Below are positions 31,001-39,767 of a stretch of 64,000 nucleotides of DNA, piece after piece. Where the stretch lies: positions 1-64,000 of the forward strand of contig CAYLPJ010000004.1 of NCBI GenBank assembly GCA_964385465.1, written 5' to 3'. This DNA is from CAYLPJ01 sp964385465. GTDB lineage: Bacteria > Planctomycetota > Phycisphaerae > SM23-33. A program made the position numbers and the translations under genes. The number at the start of each line of letters is the position of its first letter. The stretch's first letter is position 1. A model generated the notes under the pieces. It was given only the letters and a program-made list of their open reading frames with translations, did not search any database and was not told the DNA's origin.

Positions 31001-33894
31001 CGGATCTCCGCCACGGCCGGGGCGCCGCTGGGCCAGCGGAACAGCACGTCGGCGCCCTCGGGGGCGTCCAGCGGGGCGACCGGCAGCACGCGGTTGAGGC
31101 GGTAGATGGCCAGGTCGTCGTCGGCCGGGACCAGCGGCGCGACGTCCGAGCGAAGCAAAGGCGGGAAGACCCGCCCCTCGCGTCCGCCGGGGGCCAGCAG
31201 GTTCAGCCCGCGCCATCGCGACGGGTCCGGCTGGAACGCAAGCACGTTTTCCCCGGCCCGCAGGGCTTCGTTGAGCGGGTAGTAGCAGAGGTCGTCCTCG
31301 CGCGGCGCGCCGACGGGCTCGACGCCCCGGCCGTTGACCAGCAGCCGGACCACCGCCGAGCCGCGGACGAAGAGCGTCCAGTTCCGCTCCAGGTCCGCCG
31401 CGGTCATGCGAAGGCGGGTGCGGTAGACGCTGTCGGGATCGTTCAGCCGCAGCACGCCGTCGATCGGCGCCATCGTGCCCCGCCACGTCTGGCTGAGCCC
31501 GGCTTCGGCCGGCTGCCACGGCAGGCGGTCGCCTCCGGGACCGAACCAGTCGTCCCCGGCCTCGCCCGCCGGGGCGCGCTCCCAGCCGGTAACGGCCAGC
31601 GGCCCGCCGCCGGGGCTGTCCACGACCTCCAGCGCCGTCAGCCCGGCCTCGCCGGCCCCGCGGGTCATGCGGACTTCCACCGCGTGGGTGCCCTTGCTCA
31701 GGGCCCTGGCGGCCAGCAGCTCCGGTCGCGGGCCCTCCCCGCCGGTCCACCCGCCGGCCGGCCGGCCATCCACCCACAGCGACGCCGCCAGGGGCCTCTC
31801 GCCCCAGCCCGCGCCGGCGTAATGCAGCCGCGCCAGCAGCGACGCCCCGTCGGCGGGGCTCTCGACCGTCGCGCGGTACACCACGCGTGACGCGGGCACC
31901 ACGCCGACGAGAAGCTGCTTGCGCTGGCGCCCCATGAACCGCACCCACGAGACCACCACGTTCCGCCCGGGCTTGAGGTCCGCGGGGCCCAGCACGTACT
32001 CCGATCGCCGCTCGTAGCCGCGAACGCCCACGCGCCGACCGTTGACGTACAGGTGGCTCTCGGTGTTCGTCCGCCAGCCCAGCAGGACGGCGTAGTCCGG
32101 CGCGTCGGCGGGCACGTCGATCACCATCCGGGCCCAGCCCTCCATCGCGTCGTGGAAGGCCGGCGACTGCGAGACGTCGAAGCCCACCGGCGTCCACGCC
32201 GACTCGTCCGCGTCGGGCGCGTACCAGCGCTCCGCGAAGCCCTGCCGCTTCGGGTCGGGGCGGTAGAGCATCTCCGCGGCCTCGCAGGCGACGTCCGTCA
32301 GCCCGTAGTTGCGGCGGAACTCGCCGTACGTCCGCACCGCCAGCAGATGCCGGCCGGCGCCCAGCGAGACCAGAGGCAGCGTCGCACGCTCGGGCTCGAC
32401 GGCGACCTCCTCGCCATCGACGTACACGCGGAGGTGGTCGGCCTCGCAGCGGATCCGCAGGCCCGCGTCCGGGCGGACGGCCTCGGCGGGCACGTCGATC
32501 CATCCGCGGTACCAGATGGCCCCGTCGTGCCCGACGGTTCGCCCGAGGAGCTTCGTCGTCCGTCGGCCGAGCTCGGCCGTCTGCCAGGCACCGTCGTCGA
32601 AGCCCGCCTCATGCCACCCGCCGTCCAGGCCGATGGTTGCGTCGGTGTCCTTGGTGAACGCGATCCGCCAGCGGCGGGGCAGCTTGATTTCCGGCGGTGC
32701 GACGGCGCGGCCGACGGTCGGCAGACGGTCGGCGGGCTCGGCACGGTGCGGCAGGCGTTGGTCGGCGGCCTTGCCTCCGGCGACCGACACGCGGACGTCG
32801 CGGACCTTTGCCAGGACGCGCAGCTTGTCGGAGTCGAAGGCGACCTCGTCGGCCGGCGGGAGCGGCTCGGGCAGGCGCGGGGCCCGCAGGACGACGTTCG
32901 CCCCCGCCGGTGCGGCGGCGTAGGCGGCGTCGCCGAAGAGCACGGCGAGTTCCGCCGGCTCGCCCTCGGCGGCGGCGCGGTAGCCGGCCTCGGCCAGCGT
33001 CTCCGGGGGCAGCAGGAAAGGCTCGAACGGCTCGCCCTTGGAGCCCATGCGGCGGAGCCCGTCGGCCAGGGGCTTGGCCCACCACGCCGGCGGCCGGTAG
33101 CCGCGCAGCGCCACCGCGTCCGGGCGGACGGGGCGGCTGGGCCCGCCGCCGGCCAGCCAGGCGGTCACGCGGCGGGCCATCTCCGGGAAGCCGGACCAGT
33201 CGGCCAGCTCGCGGTCGGTCAGGTCGCCGCCCCAGGCGGCGGTGCGTCCGGCGGCGCAGCGTGCGACCGACAGCACGGCCAGCCGGCGGGGCTCGGGCCC
33301 GACCGCCCAGACCCCCCAGCGGTCGTGCCACGGCGGCTTGGAGATCACCCGCGGCGAGAGCAGGTTCAGCAGGCCCAGGCGCATGCTGTCGGGCGGGTCC
33401 ACCGACCGCAGCGACCGCGGGCGGGAAAGGCCCTGAAGCGGCAAATCGGCCAGCGGACCGTCCGGCGCGGCGCGGACCGTCGGCATGGCCGCGCGGCGGT
33501 CGTCCAGGGCCACCGCCGGCGAGAGCACCTCCAGCGGCGAGCCCGATACGGACTCCCACCGCGGCGCGTCGCCGGTGACCCACAGTCCCCCGCCGCCGCG
33601 AACGAAGGGCTCAAGCACGGCCGTGCGGGCCAACGAGTCGCCTGCGGTCGTGAGGTCCACGACGACCACTCGGCAGCGCCCGGCCAGGTCGGCGGGGTCG
33701 GCCGCCAGGGCCTCGAAGCGGGCGGTCTCGACGTCCGCGCCGGCCTTCCGCCAGAGCTTGGCCACTCGCCCGAGGCGGCGGCCGACAAGCAGCAGCTTCG
33801 GCCACGCCCCCTCGACCGCCGGGGCGGCGCCGGCGTGTCCGCAGAGAATGCCCCACAGCACGGCCGCAATGCACGCGTTTCGCTGATGCCTCAT
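28072..33894 (-). CDS. Large secreted multidomain protein, glycoside-hydrolase-like, unassigned
   Basis: This 1940-aa protein has a signal peptide (MRHQRNACIAAVLWGILCGHAGA). Residues about 30-240 look like a ThuA/GATase-like domain (CRVVVVDLTTAGDS, GGGGLWVTGDAP). Two jelly-roll sugar-binding modules of the GH2-N type follow (GWHEAGFDDGAWQTAEL, IWYRGWIDVPAEAV, DHLRVYVDGEEV and DYAVLLGWRTN). Further Ig-like parts and a large C-terminal enzyme-like region come next (YMWFMSRHTHSVEHHLG, WWQYDAAYPPKHYATIG, VVGESELGWGHYYGML), ending in a beta-galactosidase-trimerisation-like segment (LRAGVPLLLIGHVPEP) and a beta sandwich. I cannot name the catalytic family. Its ATG overlaps the stop of the preceding gene as ATGA, which implies translational coupling. 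Confidence 0.8.
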   Translation of the reverse strand: MRHQRNACIAAVLWGILCGHAGAAPAVEGAWPKLLLVGRRLGRVAKLWRKAGADVETARFEALAADPADLAGRCRVVVVDLTTAGDSLARTAVLEPFVRGGGGLWVTGDAPRWESVSGSPLEVLSPAVALDDRRAAMPTVRAAPDGPLADLPLQGLSRPRSLRSVDPPDSMRLGLLNLLSPRVISKPPWHDRWGVWAVGPEPRRLAVLSVARCAAGRTAAWGGDLTDRELADWSGFPEMARRVTAWLAGGGPSRPVRPDAVALRGYRPPAWWAKPLADGLRRMGSKGEPFEPFLLPPETLAEAGYRAAAEGEPAELAVLFGDAAYAAAPAGANVVLRAPRLPEPLPPADEVAFDSDKLRVLAKVRDVRVSVAGGKAADQRLPHRAEPADRLPTVGRAVAPPEIKLPRRWRIAFTKDTDATIGLDGGWHEAGFDDGAWQTAELGRRTTKLLGRTVGHDGAIWYRGWIDVPAEAVRPDAGLRIRCEADHLRVYVDGEEVAVEPERATLPLVSLGAGRHLLAVRTYGEFRRNYGLTDVACEAAEMLYRPDPKRQGFAERWYAPDADESAWTPVGFDVSQSPAFHDAMEGWARMVIDVPADAPDYAVLLGWRTNTESHLYVNGRRVGVRGYERRSEYVLGPADLKPGRNVVVSWVRFMGRQRKQLLVGVVPASRVVYRATVESPADGASLLARLHYAGAGWGERPLAASLWVDGRPAGGWTGGEGPRPELLAARALSKGTHAVEVRMTRGAGEAGLTALEVVDSPGGGPLAVTGWERAPAGEAGDDWFGPGGDRLPWQPAEAGLSQTWRGTMAPIDGVLRLNDPDSVYRTRLRMTAADLERNWTLFVRGSAVVRLLVNGRGVEPVGAPREDDLCYYPLNEALRAGENVLAFQPDPSRWRGLNLLAPGGREGRVFPPLLRSDVAPLVPADDDLAIYRLNRVLPVAPLDAPEGADVLFRWPSGAPAVAEIRRDGRVEVLAAPGVLDEVLPAPNFASRSLQGGGTPTIEYDYSSRINRDFFRGERIEQWLSALLARAQRRPAMLASLAVGAEAATVGVRAREAGAYELAWRLLDFQGEYLASGTARLELAAGAAGEVAVPLPDLTDANLPVGSWFSDHLRLRAALLSGDRREVLSFAERIVRARPAVRAAVRLPAKIAELDAGNAAVSKRVLHRTIDQVRERYVFTPGEAVEAAVWLRNETPRPRAVTATVRAVPALAGEAVARTFELTVPAFAVRRLALTVPADRTAVEQPWRVMVESSAAGEPSRDARTFVVARPRGAIRDLDAALHQHRRAGGYMWFMSRHTHSVEHHLGTDARPNPDGRQWWNRVRYAGDGNWLVAQGVHREDQGPLQWGPFDPQLRGEVMDSYGWFPNGMGVRQWWAPLGVREIWARHGRRSVVFAMSDWWQYDAAYPPKHYATIGMFNRWLAAHAGQTVAGERVDGEPIRAATLAEAGREIDRRHPSAWRYFLAEGMSRCAKFTDVKLNRAAPGTVQRGQGTFAHRLPAAIGGARLGPRWASAEPLGTLDADNHPIAGIWQYALEGVTFRALAMVNGLITGWERPQRYHYVNEAAVQMLPLGSGAWRKRLLDSRWQAIANRRGRFERVLNLTHSEYVGDHLNAMMKAERHSIGGGVLPHHWWINDRLAALAMTVAPDAPREPLLVVGESELGWGHYYGMLGAFRDAGLTVGGGVSIAELAGLPAERVPAMVWAPAERVEGTLLQAVVDKLRAGVPLLLIGHVPEPVGGGPDLRAMLGVRREADAPGGDMRQRVAEAIRDWPEALGVGHVPPRARLDGLHYLADDDAAIEPLVTRQGRLAVARSTRPELPVVLHGPVHSQHQQDDPALRRIAVRALREAAVPAVRWPAGTTGYAFDDAAGRRCVVVQNVTARALDAELLVDVPGGGAALAADLLSGRRIPTSRRGRAVAVRLHLPPSAATVLTLVPAPPADR

Positions 33895-35180
33895 GGTCCG
33901 CCCTCCTCGGCTCTCTTGCCGCCGAGTCCGGCCGCGACGGCCTCCAGGACCATGCCCTCGTGTTCGGCGTCGAAGCTCTCGAAGACCACGAAGGCCCCGG
34001 CGGCCGCGGCGTGGAAGCCGAATCGCGACCGCTGCCAGGTCACCGCGCCGACGCGGACCTCGCTCCACGGGGCGTGGCTGTGCTCGCGCCGCTTCGAGAG
34101 GTTGGCCCGCACGGCCTTGACGGCCGCGACGGCGTCGACGGGCGAGGCCATGCGGGCGACCAGCAGCTCGTGGTCGGACGCCCGCCGCGCCATCGTGGCG
34201 TTGAACAGCGGACTGCGTGTCATCGGGTGGGCCGGGTCGGCCACGACGTGCATGGGCCAGTCCCAGCCGACCTCGGTGAGGTACTTGGCCCGCCAGATGC
34301 GCCGCGCCCCGCGCCCGGCGACCTGGCGGAAGCCGGCATAGGTCGCGGCGTCGGCAAGGTGCCAGCCGGCCAGCGTCAGCGACAGGCTGCCCCGCTTCAT
34401 GGGCGTCCGCGGGATCCACCCCGGCGCCTCGGCCGGCGAGGCGTGGTGGGCGTCGTCGATCGCCCAGAGGGTCATCGGCCCCGGCATCCGCCCGTCGGGG
34501 GTGACGGCCCCGGTCAGCAGCCGCCGCTCGAGCAGGGCCTCGACCGCCAGCTTCACACCGGCGGAGTTGCTGCCGGTCAGCCGGACCATCTGGCGATACG
34601 GGAGCTTCGGAGGCTCGGCCGGGGCCGGCTCGCCTCGCCGCCGCCGCGGCGGGTGCCTCTCCCACTCCTCCAGCAGGTTCGTCGCGTAGTGCCAGTACGG
34701 GTTGCGGACCCACTCCACGAAGCCGACCGTCGCGCCGGCCGGCCACTCGCCGTAGCCGGCGGCCACGTAGCCGGTCGTGGGCATCCACGGCTCGTAGGGC
34801 TTTCGGCCGGCGTAGAACCGATCCCGGTCGAGGGCCCAATGGCTGGCAAACCGCTGGAGGACGCGGTTCGACCTCCCCGTGCCGACCACCAGCAGGTGGT
34901 GCTTCGCCGCCCGCTCGATGTCGGTGTTGATCCCGTCGGCGCCGGCGAGAACGCCCTCGCCCGCGCCCGCCTTCTGCAGCGCCTCGGCCAGCCGCTCGGC
35001 CGCGGCCCGTTCGGCGGCGGGGGCGTCGCGACCGACCACGACCAGCGCATCCGGCGCGAGGGCCTTGAGAACATCGGCCCTCGCCCCGCCGGCGGCGGCC
35101 AGCGCCATGGACAGCCCGGCAAACGCCGACCACACCGGCGCCCGCCAGGGACGTCCGTCTCGCATCGACACTTCGCTCAT
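33891..35180 (-). CDS. Secreted protein with GH20b/GH67-N-like start, function unknown
   Basis: This 429-aa protein has a signal peptide after MSEVSMRDGRPWRAP (hydrophobic core WSAFAGLSMALAAAGGARA). The next segment, ALVVVGRDAPAAERAAAE followed by LAEALQKAGAG, resembles the small N-terminal domain of GH20/GH67-type enzymes. Later signatures (FASHWALDRDRFYAGRKPYE, TLWAIDDAHHASP, GWDWPMHVVADPAHPM, TMARRASDHELLVARM) match nothing I can name. I chose the start at 35180 because GGAGAA sits nine bases upstream; ATGs at 35165, 35195 and 35234 are less well supported. It lies 73 bp after paralogue A and is coupled by ATGA to the 1940-aa gene, so these genes probably form one operon. Confidence 0.75.
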   Translation of the reverse strand: MSEVSMRDGRPWRAPVWSAFAGLSMALAAAGGARADVLKALAPDALVVVGRDAPAAERAAAERLAEALQKAGAGEGVLAGADGINTDIERAAKHHLLVVGTGRSNRVLQRFASHWALDRDRFYAGRKPYEPWMPTTGYVAAGYGEWPAGATVGFVEWVRNPYWHYATNLLEEWERHPPRRRRGEPAPAEPPKLPYRQMVRLTGSNSAGVKLAVEALLERRLLTGAVTPDGRMPGPMTLWAIDDAHHASPAEAPGWIPRTPMKRGSLSLTLAGWHLADAATYAGFRQVAGRGARRIWRAKYLTEVGWDWPMHVVADPAHPMTRSPLFNATMARRASDHELLVARMASPVDAVAAVKAVRANLSKRREHSHAPWSEVRVGAVTWQRSRFGFHAAAAGAFVVFESFDAEHEGMVLEAVAAGLGGKRAEEGGP

Positions 35181-35253
35181 CGCACCGTTCTCCATGCGGC
35201 CGCGGCATCGGGGCGCGCCGGCCTGCAGCTCCATTCGGGTCGGCGGGCGGAGG

Positions 35254-38200
35254 TCACCGCTCGAAGCGGAACTCGACCTCGTTGGGCGAGCCGCTCCGCC
35301 AGCCGGGGTGGAACGCGCCGCTGTAGCCCTCGCAGATGCTCCGGCCGAGGTTGGATTCCAGCGTCGGCCCGCCGTTGTCGTTGATGCGGAAGGCGAACTT
35401 CACGGGCTTGTGCGTGTCGCGGAGCAGCTTGACGCGCGGGATCGCCGACCACGGCAGGGCGATCTCGACGAGGCGGAAGCCGTCCTTGTACGTCAGGGCC
35501 ATCTTCGCCGCCTCGACCGCACCCCACAGGGGGTGGCGCGGCTGGCGGGGGAAGAAGTGGATGCGCGGCATCCCGGGCACCATCAGCCGCCAGGCCTCGT
35601 ACCCGCCGCCGTGGCCCTTTGCGACGCGGTTGAAGACGAACTCGTGGTCCGTCGTCTTGTAGGCGGAGTATCGGGGCATGCGCCCGGGCAGGCGGGCCTG
35701 CTGGCCGTCCATGCCCAGCGGCACGGCGTTGAAGGCCAGGGCCACGTTGTCGTGGTCGTAGGTCCAGGGGCAGTCGAAACGGCGGCGGTAGCTGAAGTGC
35801 CTCACGCCCTCGGGCCAGCGGTACTCGACGCGTTTCTGGACGACCTTGCGGTCCTTGCCCCGCCCGACGCGCGCCTTGACCGTCCCGTAGCAGACGTCCG
35901 GATAGTAGAACGAGTCGTCGTCGCGCCGGGCGTAGCGCAGACTGCCCGGGTCCTTCGACGCGTCGGCGACCTGGGCGGCGAAGTAGAAGAACTCGTCGTC
36001 GTGGGCGACGTACGCCACCGCCGCCCCGCCGGCCGGGCCGGGAGAGAACGTGCCCATCGCCCACATCCGCTCTTCGAACGACTGGGTGTCGCCCTGGTCG
36101 GTGACGACGACCTGCGGCATGGCGCCCTTCCAGTCGGCGAGGTCGCCGTCGATCTTCGGCGTCCGCCGCTCGATGAGGTTCACGTGCAGCAGTTCGTCGT
36201 GGTCGGCCAGGCCGTCATCGCCGCAGTCCAGCGTGACGCTCAGCAGGTAGTCGTTCTCGGGGTTTGCCTCCCCACCGGTGACGTCGACGTCCACCCATCG
36301 CCGCTGACGCGGGGCGAGGGTGACGGTCCGCGGGGCGCGAACCTCCAGCCCGCCCAGCCGCACCGACAGCTTGCCCGAGACCCCCCGCTCGAGCTGGTTG
36401 CTCAGCCGCAGCTTCACCACCGGCCCGTCGCCGACGCGCCGCTGCATGTCCATCGCCACGATCTCCACCGGCTCGATGCCCTCGATCCGCGCCGACCGCA
36501 GGGCCGCGACAAGCCCCGCGAAGCTGCCCGCGACGGACGCCTTCGGCTTGAGGAAGAAGCCGCGGTCGTCCAGCGGCACGACGAGCTTGCCGCCCTCGGC
36601 CTCGATGCGGTTTCCGTAGAAGTCGTACAGCCCGTAACGGCCCTCGTCGGCGGCGACGATCATGCGGCAGTTCGTCAGCGGCCGGCGTTCGGCGAGCTTG
36701 GCCAGCAGCTCGCGGCGTGGGCCCTTCTGCCCGGCGGGCAGGTCGCGAAGCCGCTTCCGCGCGGCCTGCATGGCCCGGACCTCGTCGAGGCACCGCACGC
36801 CGTCGAACAGCGGCTTCTTGCCCTTCTTGGTGAGCTGCCCGGCGATGTCGCCGACGACCACCACCACGCCGTCGTCGGCGTTGCCCTCGGTCCCCGCGAA
36901 GACGTACACCCACGGGATGCCGTGCTCGAAGAGGATGCGGTCGAACTCGCGCTCGCCGAGGAAGTGCTGCACGGCCGCGTAGGCCGCCGCCAGCGGCCGG
37001 CTCTCCACCCAGCGGACGACCTTCTTGCGCCCTTCCTTGGTCTGGATGCGGTCGTAGGCGGTGCGGTGGTGGCTGAGCGTATTGACGGCGATGCGGCTGA
37101 GCGAGGCGAGGGTGCGGTCGTAGCCGGCGGCGCGGAGGGCGGCGACGGCGGCGGCGAACCGGTCGTCGGTGTTGGCGACCCAGCTCTCGGTGTCCCAGAC
37201 GCGTACGCGGCCCTGGTGGAAGCGGCGGTTGTTCCAGGCCGGGAACAGCCGGGGCACGCTGAGGCCCTGGTAGTGCGTCGAGCAGAAGTCCAGCATGGGC
37301 AGGAAGGTCTCTCGCCCGTCGCCGAAGAGCTTGTCGATGGTGTTGTCCGTCGAATCGCACCCGCCGATGAGCACGTCCACGCCGGCCTCGCGGCGGGCGC
37401 GGAAGACGGCCCTGCCCATGGCGCGGTAGATCGCCCGGTACCGCGGGATGTCCGCCTGCCAGCCGGAGATCGAGCGGGACTCCCACGGCTCGTTCCACAG
37501 CATCACGCCGGTGATCGGGCCCTTCGGCCAGCCGTACTTGCTCACCAGCATGGCGACGTATTCCTCGAAGTCCTCATCCAGCGAGGGCAACCAGGCCATG
37601 TCCGTCTTGCCCCCGAGCATGGTGTCGTTGGCGTCGAGGTGCGGGCGCGACCGGCCCAAGGGCATGCCCTCCCCGCCGCTGCTGAATTCCGCCGTGCAGG
37701 TGACCTTGTGGCGGTGCATGGCGGTGAACTGCTCGTCCAGCCACTCCAGCGTCTCCTCGCGCCGACGGGAGCCGGTGGGCAGGAACTTCACGCCGTAGCG
37801 GACGACCTGCACGCCCAGCCGCTCGAGGATCTCCGGGGGCATGCTCTCCAGGCCCTGCTTGGGATGCTGGACCCGCTTGTCGGATGCCTCGAACGTGCGG
37901 ATCAGGCTGGTGACGTAGTGACGCCCCGCCTTGCCGAGGTCCAGGATCAACGCGTAGCCGCCCCGGATCTCCGGAATGGGCGGCGCGATCGTCAGGTCCT
38001 TCCACCCCTTGGCCGGCAGGCTGACCTTCACCGGCGTCCGCCCCTCGCGTGCGAGGATACGGACCCGCGGCCACCAGTTGTCACCGGGCACGCCCTGGAG
38101 TTGGTAGCGGAGGACCTCCACGTGCCCGGCAGCCTCGAGCGGTCTGTCGGTGAGGTTCTCGACCTGGAAGGTGATCTCGGGCTTCTGGCCGGGAAAGAAC

Positions 38201-38376
38201 ACGCTGCCGGGTGCGTTGGCCCGGAGCATGGTGGCCTTGTAGGCGGTGGCCTGCTTGCCCTCGGTGAGCCCGAAGGCCTTGTCGTGATCGTGCATGGAAG
38301 GCAGGTGCCCCCAGGAAGCAGCGTGCAGGGCGGACGCGGTCAGCAGGATGCTCAGGGCGGCACGGGGGAATCTCAT
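35254..38376 (-). CDS. Putative secreted clan GH-A-like glycosidase, paralogue A
   Basis: This 1040-aa protein has a signal peptide (MRFPRAALSILLTASALHAA). An Ig-like N-terminal domain (about 30-160; ITFQVENLTDRPLEAAGHV) is followed by a TIM-barrel-like region with MLWNEPWES (E296, likely acid/base) and VWDTESWVAN (E397, likely nucleophile). The 101-residue gap is kept in paralogues B and C. Other shared marks are RPHLDANDTM, ISGWQADIPRYRAIY and VLIGGCDS. A C-terminal CBM9/DOMON-like module starts at KIDGDLADWKG and ends in EVEFRFER. AAGGAG is seven bases upstream of the start. It is divergent from the AraR-like regulator and heads the minus-strand block. The GH family is unassigned and the substrate unknown. 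Confidence 0.82.
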   Translation of the reverse strand: MRFPRAALSILLTASALHAASWGHLPSMHDHDKAFGLTEGKQATAYKATMLRANAPGSVFFPGQKPEITFQVENLTDRPLEAAGHVEVLRYQLQGVPGDNWWPRVRILAREGRTPVKVSLPAKGWKDLTIAPPIPEIRGGYALILDLGKAGRHYVTSLIRTFEASDKRVQHPKQGLESMPPEILERLGVQVVRYGVKFLPTGSRRREETLEWLDEQFTAMHRHKVTCTAEFSSGGEGMPLGRSRPHLDANDTMLGGKTDMAWLPSLDEDFEEYVAMLVSKYGWPKGPITGVMLWNEPWESRSISGWQADIPRYRAIYRAMGRAVFRARREAGVDVLIGGCDSTDNTIDKLFGDGRETFLPMLDFCSTHYQGLSVPRLFPAWNNRRFHQGRVRVWDTESWVANTDDRFAAAVAALRAAGYDRTLASLSRIAVNTLSHHRTAYDRIQTKEGRKKVVRWVESRPLAAAYAAVQHFLGEREFDRILFEHGIPWVYVFAGTEGNADDGVVVVVGDIAGQLTKKGKKPLFDGVRCLDEVRAMQAARKRLRDLPAGQKGPRRELLAKLAERRPLTNCRMIVAADEGRYGLYDFYGNRIEAEGGKLVVPLDDRGFFLKPKASVAGSFAGLVAALRSARIEGIEPVEIVAMDMQRRVGDGPVVKLRLSNQLERGVSGKLSVRLGGLEVRAPRTVTLAPRQRRWVDVDVTGGEANPENDYLLSVTLDCGDDGLADHDELLHVNLIERRTPKIDGDLADWKGAMPQVVVTDQGDTQSFEERMWAMGTFSPGPAGGAAVAYVAHDDEFFYFAAQVADASKDPGSLRYARRDDDSFYYPDVCYGTVKARVGRGKDRKVVQKRVEYRWPEGVRHFSYRRRFDCPWTYDHDNVALAFNAVPLGMDGQQARLPGRMPRYSAYKTTDHEFVFNRVAKGHGGGYEAWRLMVPGMPRIHFFPRQPRHPLWGAVEAAKMALTYKDGFRLVEIALPWSAIPRVKLLRDTHKPVKFAFRINDNGGPTLESNLGRSICEGYSGAFHPGWRSGSPNEVEFRFER

Positions 38377-38573
38377 GGATCAGCTCCTTCTCGGCTTGGG
38401 GACCTTTCCGGCTCGCAGGTCGGACACGCCGCTCCGGCGCGGCGGGCGCCCGGCCCGCAACCGGGCCTGCCGCGGATTTTGGGCACTTTGGGCTTGAATG
38501 CAAGTGTATATGGGCTAGTTTTGGTTTCACGTATAGACAGCCCGCCGCAGGCGCGGCGGAGGCGGGAGCCAGC
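38377..38573. promoter_or_regulatory. Divergent control region with candidate operator
   Basis: This 197-bp spacer separates paralogue A (minus) from the AraR-like regulator operon (plus). Its centre (38478-38540) is AT-rich. It contains the palindrome CTTG-AATG-CAAG at 38493-38504, followed by the -10-like TATATG (38507-38512) and TATAGA (38532-38537) on the plus strand. On the minus strand the same stretch gives TATACA (38510-38505). No strong -35 was found. The palindrome is a candidate site for the regulator. Confidence 0.5.
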
Positions 38574-39767
38574 ATGGTCGATCTGTCCGTCGCGGACCGC
38601 ATCCGCGATTACATCCTCACCGAGGGCCTCGACGAGGGCTCGCGCCTGCCCTCCGAGCGGCGCCTGGCCGAACGACTCGGCGTCAGCCGGGCGCAGGTGC
38701 GCTCGGCCTACCGCCAGCTCGAGACGGGGGGCACGATCAGGGCCGTCTCGCCGCGCATCCGGGTCGTCGCCTCGCCGCGCGGCGAGACCGGCGGCCTGCT
38801 GGCCGACACCATCGCGGTCATGACGCACCTCGAGCCCGCCGCGGCCAGTCAGACGCCGTCGGGCAACCAGCACCAGGCGCTGTTCGTCGGCGTCGCCCAC
38901 GCCATGCAGGGCGCCGGCTGGGCGATGATGGTCCTCTCGCCCGACCGCCTGGACGAGCCGGCCCTCTCGGAGATCCTCCGGAATCGTCCGCGCGGCATCA
39001 TCGCCATCGGCCGGTCCGCCGAGACCACCGCCGGCGCGCTGCTGCTGGAACGCCTGCGGGCGGCGAGCGTTCCCGTCGCCGTCGCCGCCGACAACCTCGA
39101 GGCCGGCGCCCTGGACATCCTCTCGGTGGACACCGTCGCCACCGACCATGCCGCCGGCGCGCGGCTGCTGGTCGAGCACCTCCACGCCGCCGGCTGCCGC
39201 CGGATCGCCATGCAGACCATCGACCCCGGCTCGGCGGACACCGGAAGGCTGTGGTATCGCCGGCGGCGCCAGGGCTTCCTGGACGCCTGCGAAGCCCTCG
39301 GCGTCGCGCCGCTCGATGTCCTGCTGCCCCGCCACCCCCACGCCGGCCGCGGCTCGCCCAGGGAGCGGTTCGAGCAGACCGTCCGCATCCTGGCCGAGCA
39401 TCTCCGGCCGGTGATGACCGGCCCGAAGCCCGCCGACGCCGTGATGTTGCTCTCCGACGGCTCGCACGCCGAGTCGGCCGTCGCCTGCCGGCTTCTCGGC
39501 CGCGAGCCCGGCCGGGACGTCCGCATCGCCGGCTACGACAACTACTGGCCCATGTGCCCCGGACGGGCCTTCGAGGCGACGCCCCCGACGGCCACCGTGG
39601 ACAAGTGCGACGACCGGGTCGGCGAGCTGCTGGTGGGCCTGATCCGCGACCGCCTCGGCGGCGCGCTCGACGACGCCCCCCAACGCCTGACCGTCCAACC
39701 CCGGCTGCTCGCGACCGCCGAGCAGGCCATCGACCCCCGCGCCCTGGCAAGGAGCATTGCACGATGA
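38574..39767 (+). CDS. GntR-type winged helix / LacI-type sensor regulator (AraR-like)
   Basis: This 397-aa protein has a GntR-family winged helix at residues about 5-65 (IRDYILTEGLDEGSRLPSER, then RLAERLGVSRAQVRSAYRQL). A LacI/periplasmic-binding-protein-like effector domain follows (HQALFVGVAHAMQGAGWAMM, RPRGIIAIGRS, DTVATDHAAGARLLVEHL, RIAGYDNYWPMCP, ATPPTATVDKCDDRVGELL). This layout is that of AraR of Bacillus, a repressor released by a sugar. GGAG lies six bases upstream of the ATG. It is the first gene of the plus-strand operon and its stop overlaps the next start as ATGA. It likely controls both this operon and the divergent paralogue A; the sugar ligand is unknown. Confidence 0.88.
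   Translation: MVDLSVADRIRDYILTEGLDEGSRLPSERRLAERLGVSRAQVRSAYRQLETGGTIRAVSPRIRVVASPRGETGGLLADTIAVMTHLEPAAASQTPSGNQHQALFVGVAHAMQGAGWAMMVLSPDRLDEPALSEILRNRPRGIIAIGRSAETTAGALLLERLRAASVPVAVAADNLEAGALDILSVDTVATDHAAGARLLVEHLHAAGCRRIAMQTIDPGSADTGRLWYRRRRQGFLDACEALGVAPLDVLLPRHPHAGRGSPRERFEQTVRILAEHLRPVMTGPKPADAVMLLSDGSHAESAVACRLLGREPGRDVRIAGYDNYWPMCPGRAFEATPPTATVDKCDDRVGELLVGLIRDRLGGALDDAPQRLTVQPRLLATAEQAIDPRALARSIAR

Noticed and set aside
24485..32503. Minus-strand frame of 2672 codons joining the PQQ gene with upstream sequence
   Set aside because: The part upstream of 27877 is an out-of-frame reading of the 1940-aa gene. The Tat signal and Shine-Dalgarno place the true start at 27877.
24662..34341. 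Long plus-strand frames at 24662-27907, 27835-31890 and 32053-34341
   Set aside because: They are antisense to the PQQ-propeller and 1940-aa genes, without Shine-Dalgarno sites or recognisable domains.
38505..38537. Full sigma70 promoters in the regulator spacer
   Set aside because: TATATG, TATAGA and the minus-strand TATACA look like -10 boxes, but no -35 box lies at 16-18 bases from any of them, so only a control region is annotated.
34879..38823. Plus-strand frame of 1314 codons across paralogue A
   Set aside because: It is antisense to paralogue A, runs across the divergent control region and enters the regulator out of frame; no domain is visible.
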